From assembly GCA_025266875.1 (NCBI GenBank), contig JALLLT010000002.1, positions 1,550,001-1,614,000 on the forward strand: 64,000 bases of DNA, in the 5' to 3' direction. The notes beneath the pieces were generated by a model. It made no database searches. It saw only the letters and a list, made by a program, of their open reading frames with translations, and was not told the origin of the DNA. The number at the start of each line of letters is the position of its first letter. Positions within the stretch are counted from its first letter, which is position 1. Shown here piece after piece: positions 58,202 to 64,000 of the stretch. The translations under genes and the position numbers were made by a program. The stretch is from Fennellomyces sp. T-0311 (lineage: Eukaryota; Mucoromycota; Mucoromycetes; Mucorales; Lichtheimiaceae).

Positions 58202-60545
58202 ATGGCCCTGAACTTGTTGCGCGCTTCTGCCAGCCGATCGACACGTCTTGCACGTCCCTCAGCTGCCAACTCCATTGGACAAATTAGTGCGCGTCGCATT
58301 GCACCTCGTGCTTATACGACAGGATCGGCGCCACACTCGTCAGCCTCTTCGAGTAACACACCCTGGTTCATTGGCTCGCTCTTGGTGTTTGGCCCTGTCC
58401 TCTTCAAGCTGACGTCGCCACCACCTAAGCAGAAGCAGGAAACTGTGCACGTTGAGCCTGTTGCGACTGAGACTCCCGAGCCAGCTACCCCTGTTGCTAC
58501 GCAGCCTAAGATTCAGAAGCCGTATGTGCTCATTGGTGCAGGCACAGCCTCGTTTGCTGCTGCCCAAGCTATCAAGGAGAAGCAGCCCGATGCTAATGTA
58601 TTTTTTGGGTGGGGGAGAGGCCAGCTGTTCTTGTTGACTAATATTATTTTGACAGGTTATCATCATTGGTAACGAAGAATATGCTCCGTACATGAGGTAA
58701 GGTTTACGGTTGCAGCAATTGGTAGCGGCTGCTAACGACGAATTACGTAATAGACCTCCGTTGTCGAAGGAGCTGTGGTTCTCAGAAGACCTTGAAGTTG
58801 GAAAGAATCTCGTGTTCAAAGACGTAAGGTTGCTTTCGGGTATAGCCGTGCAATGTACTGAAAAATTTTTAGTGGCAGGGAAATGAGCGCAAGTACGGAT
58901 AGTCCGAGAAAGCGAAGAAGGATTATGTATTAACCTGCACTTATAGCGCCATCTACCAGAATGTGTCACAGTATGAGTTGATCGAAGACGCTTCCGGTTC
59001 CGATCTTCAGTCCTCCAAGATCAAGCTCTTGCTCAACAAGCCTGTCACAAAGCTTAACGTCGAAGATCACACCGTCACTCTTGCTGATGGCAGCGTTATC
59101 TACTACAACAAGGTATGCTCATCATGATGGGCTGCAAAGGGTATTCTTGACTTAGAATTTCCATTTAAGGTCCTCTTGGCCACTGGTGGTGAGCCGAAGA
59201 GCTTGCCCATCCAGACCGGCAAATCGGATAAGATCACCACGTTCCGTACCATTGATGACTTTAAGAAGCTTGATCAAATTGCCAAAAACGGTGCCCGTAT
59301 TGCTGTTGTTGGTGGCGGCTTCTTGGGATCCGAGCTTGCTGTTGCCTTGGCGAAGCGAGGTAAATCCAACCGTGCAGCTGTTTTATTGTTCTAGCAACTA
59401 ACAATCCGGCTCCTCGGTACCAGCTGAGAAGGAGAAATTGAATGTCACCCAGGTGTTCCCTGAAGGTAATATATTGAACCTGTGCGACGGTATCGCAACC
59501 TTATTCACAGCTTGTGTCATTAGAGGGCAACATGGCCAATGTGTTCCCATCGTATCTGACCAAGTGGACTACTACCCGTGTCCGCAAATGTATGTGTAAT
59601 CTATACTTGCAAGGTATCGAAAACTAACACCGATGATCTAGTGGGTGTCGATGTTCAGACCGATAGCGCTATCAAGTCCATCAAAACTGACGAAGACAAG
59701 GTTGTGTTGGATCTTGGAAATGATAAGCAGCTCGCTGTGGATCACGTTGTCGTTGCCATCGGCATCGAACCTCGCGTTGACTTGGCTAGAGCTGCCGGTT
59801 TGGAGATCGATGAAAAGCGTGCCGGTGTCGTAGTTAATGCTGAATTGGAAGCACGCACTGATGTCTTTGCCGCCGGTGATATGGTTTCCTTCCATGATGT
59901 TCAGCTCGGTCGTCGCCGCATTGAGCACCATGACCAGTAAGCTGAACGCTGTTGTATTGAAAGTGTATTCAATGACTAAGCTCATCTATCGTAGTGCTGT
60001 CTTGAGCGGTCGTCACGCCGGTGAAAACATGGTTGGCGCTGCTAAGCCATACAAGCACCAGTCTATGTTCTGGTAAGTTATACGAAATCCACCTATGGTG
60101 CGTATTTTTAAGCTGTTGTATAGGTCCGATTTGGGTCCAGAGATTGGTTATGAGGCTGTGGGCCTCGTTGATGCCCAATTGTCGACAGTGAGCGTTTGGG
60201 CCAAGGCTACTGCTCAAGATACACCTGCAGCTGCTGCTGGTTCCGAAGCTGAAAGTCCTCGTGGCGCCCCTGGTGCTTCTACCGCCGGCGAAGCAGCCAA
60301 GGCTGTTGCCACTAAGAACCCCTTCCAGGATGAAAAGGTATAAACTGCTACGCTGATTAGTGAACTAGATACTAAAGCCGTTTCATTAGTTCGGCAAGGG
60401 TCTTGTCTTTTACACCCGCGATAAGCAAATCGTTGGTTTGTTACTCTTCAACGTTTTTGGAAAGGTCCAGGAAGCACGCGATATCATTGATGCCGGCTAC
60501 ACCACTGAGCAGATTGACGGACTGCTGAAGAAGTATGGCTTTTGA
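58202..60545 (+). CDS. AIFM1: Apoptosis-inducing factor, mitochondrial (AIFM1)
   Basis: FAD-dependent NADH oxidoreductase of the mitochondrial intermembrane space, needed for respiratory-chain biogenesis and, in animals, a death effector. The N-terminus is an Arg/Ser/Ala-rich targeting sequence followed by a membrane anchor ([18 protein letters not shown]). Roughly twelve exons splice in phase. Landmarks: FAD site [50 protein letters not shown] site [104 protein letters not shown]; and the C-terminal domain [20 protein letters not shown]. One donor (GTACGG, near 58896) was chosen because it restores the exact family spacing WQGNER|NAIYQ. The Pro/Ala-rich insert before the C-terminal block is in the expected position. 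Confidence 0.96.
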
Positions 60546-60875
60546 TAGAGTATATGGCTATTGGTTACTGACTGGTTCTGCGTGCGTAGGTTCAACTTGC
60601 ATGATGATTCGCATTAATTTAGAAGCATTCAACAAACAAAATTATATTCACTGTACTCTAACATTAAAAGGATGCAAATATTTCATTTAATCGAACAAAG
60701 ATATATAATGGAACTATGTACAATCATATCTGTATTCCAGTAGCATTTACGATCTTTCAATGTCATTTTATTTGGTTCAAAATAACTTGATGAGACATGT
60801 CCTCCACCACTCGTATATAAGTATATACGCATCGTTCACAAGAGTGTCGATTGTAGCTATCTTAAGAATACTATT
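60546..60875. other. Intergenic between convergent AIFM1 and SDR
   Basis: This 330-nt AT-rich stretch holds the 3' ends of both genes. No other feature was seen. Confidence 0.5.
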
Positions 60876-62001
60876 CTAGATCTTGGAATCTTTCCACGAC
60901 ATTCCACTCCAAGAGGATCCACCATCTACTGCAATAGTCGCTCCGTTGGTGAAATGACCTGCTCGTGAAGATAAGTAGATACACGTTCCGGCTATATCTT
61001 CTGGCGATCCAATACGTCCCATTGGGTTTGAGCCTGCGATGCGGTCACCAAAGTTTCGCAACGTCTCAGCCATCATTTTCGATTGAAACGCGCCGGGTGC
61101 GATATTGTTGAAGGTAACACCTTTGTGGCCCAGTTTTCCGGCCAAATGGCGTGTCAAATCTATTTATATATGCGCATAAAATGAGCGCGTCGATGGTTTG
61201 GGTATTGAAGTATAAACTTACGGATGAGACCGGCCTTTGCTGCTGTGTAAGCGTAAACTTCATTGGTCACTATACCCAAACCATTCACCGAGGCAATGTT
61301 AATGACGTTGCTCGGGTTTGCTACGCTTGACTTTGCAGTTAATAGGGGAAAGCAACTATTTCACGGATGATTCAACGTTAGTATATGAGTGTCATGCCCA
61401 GAAGTGATACTACATACGCCTGAGTAAGGGTGAACACGCGTCGTAAATCCAGATTCACGATCTTTTCAAATGCGTCATCAGGATAGGTCTCAAAATCTTG
61501 ATTCCAAGTGGCTCCTGCATTGTTCACCAAAACATCCAAGTCTTCATATAGAATATATAACACGGTCAGATTCACGATTCCGGGTCATTTTAAATATAAC
61601 CTACGATCTTCCCGCTTTGATAGTTCCGAAACTAGGCGTTTGATTTCATCATAACTCTGTAAATCTGCTGGCAGAGGAAAGCATTGGCCAGGTCCTTGTG
61701 CGTTTAAATTGGCGGCCTCTTTTTCGCAAACGTCAGCCTTCCTGCTCGTAATATAAACCTTCGCTCCATGGGCAACATATCCCTACATTTGAAGCTATAG
61801 TAAGGAATCCAGCATAACTCCTTTTTATATAGCACTAGATACGTACTGTTGCGATCATCAAGCCAATGCCACGGGAGCCACCGGTAACAAGCACCACCTG
61901 TGGAATAAGGTATGTGTCAATTTATGCTCCGGTTCATAGTGCCTCAGCACTTGACTGGATAATAAAAATACCTTATCTTTGACACTAAAGATATCTTTCA
62001 T
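60876..62001 (-). CDS. Short-chain dehydrogenase/reductase, copy 1
   Basis: Classical SDR that uses NAD(P)H to reduce carbonyl or oxidise alcohol groups; the family neighbourhood resembles 3-oxoacyl reductases of the RhlG/FabG kind. It starts at 62001 (MKDIFSVKDK) and has several short exons. Motifs: cofactor loop VVLVTGGSRGIGLMIAT, VYITSRKADVCEKEA, LDVLVNNAGATWNQDF, catalytic serine strand NVINIASVNG, active-site YTAAK in EVYAYTAAKAGL, then GVTFNNIAPGAFQSKM, PMGRIGSPEDIAGTCIYLSS and AVDGGSSWSG. The catalytic triad is complete. The next gene upstream is a close paralogue on the same strand. The substrate is not predictable. Confidence 0.9.
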
Positions 62002-63101
62002 TCTTGTAAAGTTATGTGCAGTGTGAAAACAAAAAGTAAAACAAGGGAAGAGTGCTTTTTAAAAGCTTGCCAAGCATGAGAATTATTTTGATCTTTATGA
62101 GTCATGGGAATTTGCATCGTTATATAAAGTCGTTACTCCATGTGATATGTACGTAGAAGCCACAGTAGCAATTGATTTTTTGTCAAGCTCGCTGAGTCGT
62201 TGCTTCACGTTAAATATATGTTTATAATGGATACAAGAATAGGTCCCATCGGCATGTATCTGTATGCGGTCAGCATATTGAAGCCAAAGCATGGAAAGAT
62301 ATACGCATATAGGCATAATTGTGCAACCTCGCTGAAGCACTTTTGCTCACTGAACTGCTTGGTGCGTAAAACGTTTACAAACTTTCTTCTTAAGCATAAG
62401 CTTCTCATAATTATCTATGTTCTTGCTGTGCAAGTGATAGTACCAACAGAAGAAATTAATACCAGTGCTCGTCGACGATATTGTACATATTTACTGTAAC
62501 GAAATGAAATTCTCAATGCCTTCCATCTCAGGCTTATATGAACTCGACCGGTGTGCACGTAAAGGTGATAGCATTTACATCCTCAAAAATAATATCACTT
62601 AATTTCCCCAGATGAAGAACAGCGTGAATCTACAGCGACAAACATGAATCCTATCAATTCATTCGATGCTAACACAACATTTCTCATCATGGAATGCAAT
62701 ATCACATTATCATGTTTCGAAAACTCGTACATTATCAATCAAAACTTAACCATCAGAGAAATAGGACGGATTAAGCACTGTTCAGCTTAATATATATGTA
62801 GCTATTAGTTGGTGAATAAAAGCGGCCACTATTATGCAATCTTGCATGCTGGAAGAGGAAAAGGCTCAATACTATAGAGTTGAACTCACAGGTAACTCTC
62901 CACCACGCGACTACAGCTAATGTTGTAATGTCATGACCTGTACTTACATATAGAGTTCCATTATTTTAGGGCATGTAGTACGTAGATGATGCATAAGAAG
63001 AGAGTATTTATTCATGCCAAATCTCGTGAATTTCATAAACTAAAAATAAATCTTGCTCACCAAGCAACATAAACTACGTTACACATATCGGCTTGACACA
63101 T
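62002..63101. other. Intergenic between tandem SDR genes
   Basis: 1.1 kb, AT-rich; promoter of SDR copy 1 and 3' flank of copy 2. The plus frame at 62200-62499 is not supported by any motif. Confidence 0.5.
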
Positions 63102-64000
63102 TTAGAGCTTGCCACCGAATACAAGGGAACCTCCATCAATAACAATAGTTGCGCCGTTGGTATACTGACCGGCACGAGAAGAAAGATAAATGCAAGTTCC
63201 GGCAACATCCTCTGGAGTACCGATACGTCCGATAGGAATCTTTGCACGGATAGAATCACCAAACTTATCGAGAGTGGCACGCATCATCTTCGATTGGAAT
63301 GCACCAGGAGCAATGGCATTGAAAGTAACGCCACGGTGTCCAAGCTTACCAGCCATGTGGCGCGTCAAATCTGTTTTACAGGTTAGTATATATGATGTCA
63401 CTTGAGCGTCGAAAAGTAAACTAACGGTGAAGGCCGGCTTTGGCAGACGTGTATGCATAGGTTTCTTGAGGAGCCGCCTATTTGAAGCGTTAATAACGGG
63501 AGAGAAGCTGAAGGCTTATTGCATCCTACCCGGAAACCGTCAATTGATCCAATATTGATCACGGAGGATGGTTTGTCGAGAGAGGACTGGGCAGTCAACA
63601 AAGGCATGCAACTATCATGTACATAGATTCAGCCTGGCTTTCGTGGATGCCTTAATGGATTACACATACGCTTGCGTGAGAGAAAACACACGCTTCAAAT
63701 TAAGGTTGATTACTTTCTCGAAAGCAGAATCAGGGAACTTGTCAAAGTTTGCAGCCCAGTTTGCACCAGCATTGTTGACCAAAACATCCAAATCTGAAGA
63801 ATCCAATCGATTAATTTACCGTCAAAACATACGCAAGAAAAAAAAAGAGAGATGAACGTACGGGTTTCACGTTTGGCAATTTCTGCGACAAGGCGTTGGA
63901 CTTCTTCAAGTTTTTGGAGGTCAGCAGGGATTGGGATGCATTGACCGGGGCCTGTGGCTGACAGTGACTTTGCAACCTGTTCACAAGCGTCGGCGGAGCG
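63102..64000 (-). CDS. Short-chain dehydrogenase/reductase, copy 2 (5' part outside window)
   Basis: Tandem paralogue of the SDR at 60.9-62.0 kb, cut by the right edge so that the cofactor-binding N-terminus is not seen. Visible exons give VNNAGANWAANFDKFPD, VINLNLKRVFSLTQA, PLLTAQSSLDKPSSVINIGS, the active-site stretch ETYAYTSAKAGLH, RHMAGKLGHRGVTFNAIAPG, IPIGRIGTPEDVAGTCIYLS and the C-terminus VIDGGSLVFGGKL. Intron positions match copy 1 (for example within the RHMAGKLGH/RHLAGKLGH exon), showing that duplication followed intron gain. The active-site Ser, Tyr and Lys are present. Confidence 0.9.

Noticed and set aside
58880..58945. In-frame stop in AIFM1 after GNERKYG
   Set aside because: Using the donor GTACGG inside AAGTACGG gives GNER|NAIYQ, matching family length, so the stop is intronic.

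Overview
The window is nuclear DNA of a filamentous fungus, most likely a mucoralean (Mucoromycota). Genes are close together and split by many 45-110 nt GT-AG introns. The content combines generic eukaryotic genes (CNOT1, BCS1, eL41, uL6, EB1, a BET protein, AIF) with genes retained in early-diverging fungi but lost from most Dikarya (a U11/U12 minor-spliceosome protein, a ZZZ3-like ZZ/SANT protein), plus a carotenoid-cleavage-oxygenase paralogue and a SAP-TKL kinase of a kind I associate with Mucoromycota. No prokaryotic operon, viral gene, rRNA, CRISPR array or convincing tRNA was seen.

Layout. 1-4.2 kb (minus): SSH4/EAR1-like trafficking protein (cut by the edge), BCS1, U11/U12-35K, ACT-domain protein. 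4.9-7.1 kb (plus): ZZZ3-like protein. 7.3-9.3 kb (minus): HAL4/SAT4-type kinase and ribosomal protein L9. 9.3-11.6 kb: no recognisable gene. 11.6-18.4 kb (minus): CNOT1. 19.9-24.1 kb (plus): perilipin-like protein, then a carotenoid oxygenase homologue lacking three of four iron ligands. 25.2-29.0 kb: BET double-bromodomain protein facing EB1. 29.95-30.1 kb: 25-residue RPL41. 31.4-32.5 kb: RNPS1-like SR protein. 32.6-36.5 kb (minus): SAP-kinase with a WNK-like lysine arrangement and a Whi3-like RNA-binding protein. 38.7-43.7 kb (minus): CHY zinc-finger protein and an MFS permease. 46.3-47.6 kb (plus): SR-type RRM protein. 47.7-49.9 kb (minus): RGS domain fused to an AIFM2-like oxidoreductase. 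50.8-52.7 kb (minus): second MFS permease. 54.4-57.7 kb: an unidentified frameshifted gene and a decayed tandem paralogue. 58.2-60.5 kb (plus): AIFM1. 60.9-64 kb (minus): two tandem short-chain dehydrogenases, the second cut by the edge.

Themes. RNA processing is well represented (U11/U12-35K, RNPS1, RRM/SR protein, Whi3-like protein, CNOT1). Mitochondrial functions (BCS1, AIFM1) and lipid/isoprenoid functions (perilipin, carotenoid oxygenase homologue) also occur. These look like ordinary scattered eukaryotic genes rather than a pathway cluster. The items most worth a second look are the RGS-oxidoreductase fusion, the probable carotenoid-oxygenase pseudoenzyme, the WNK-like TKL kinase, the minor-spliceosome gene, start codons split by introns (RPL41, RNPS1), and the decaying two-copy family at 54-58 kb. 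Gene models were spliced by eye; junctions were checked for reading phase but not against transcripts.
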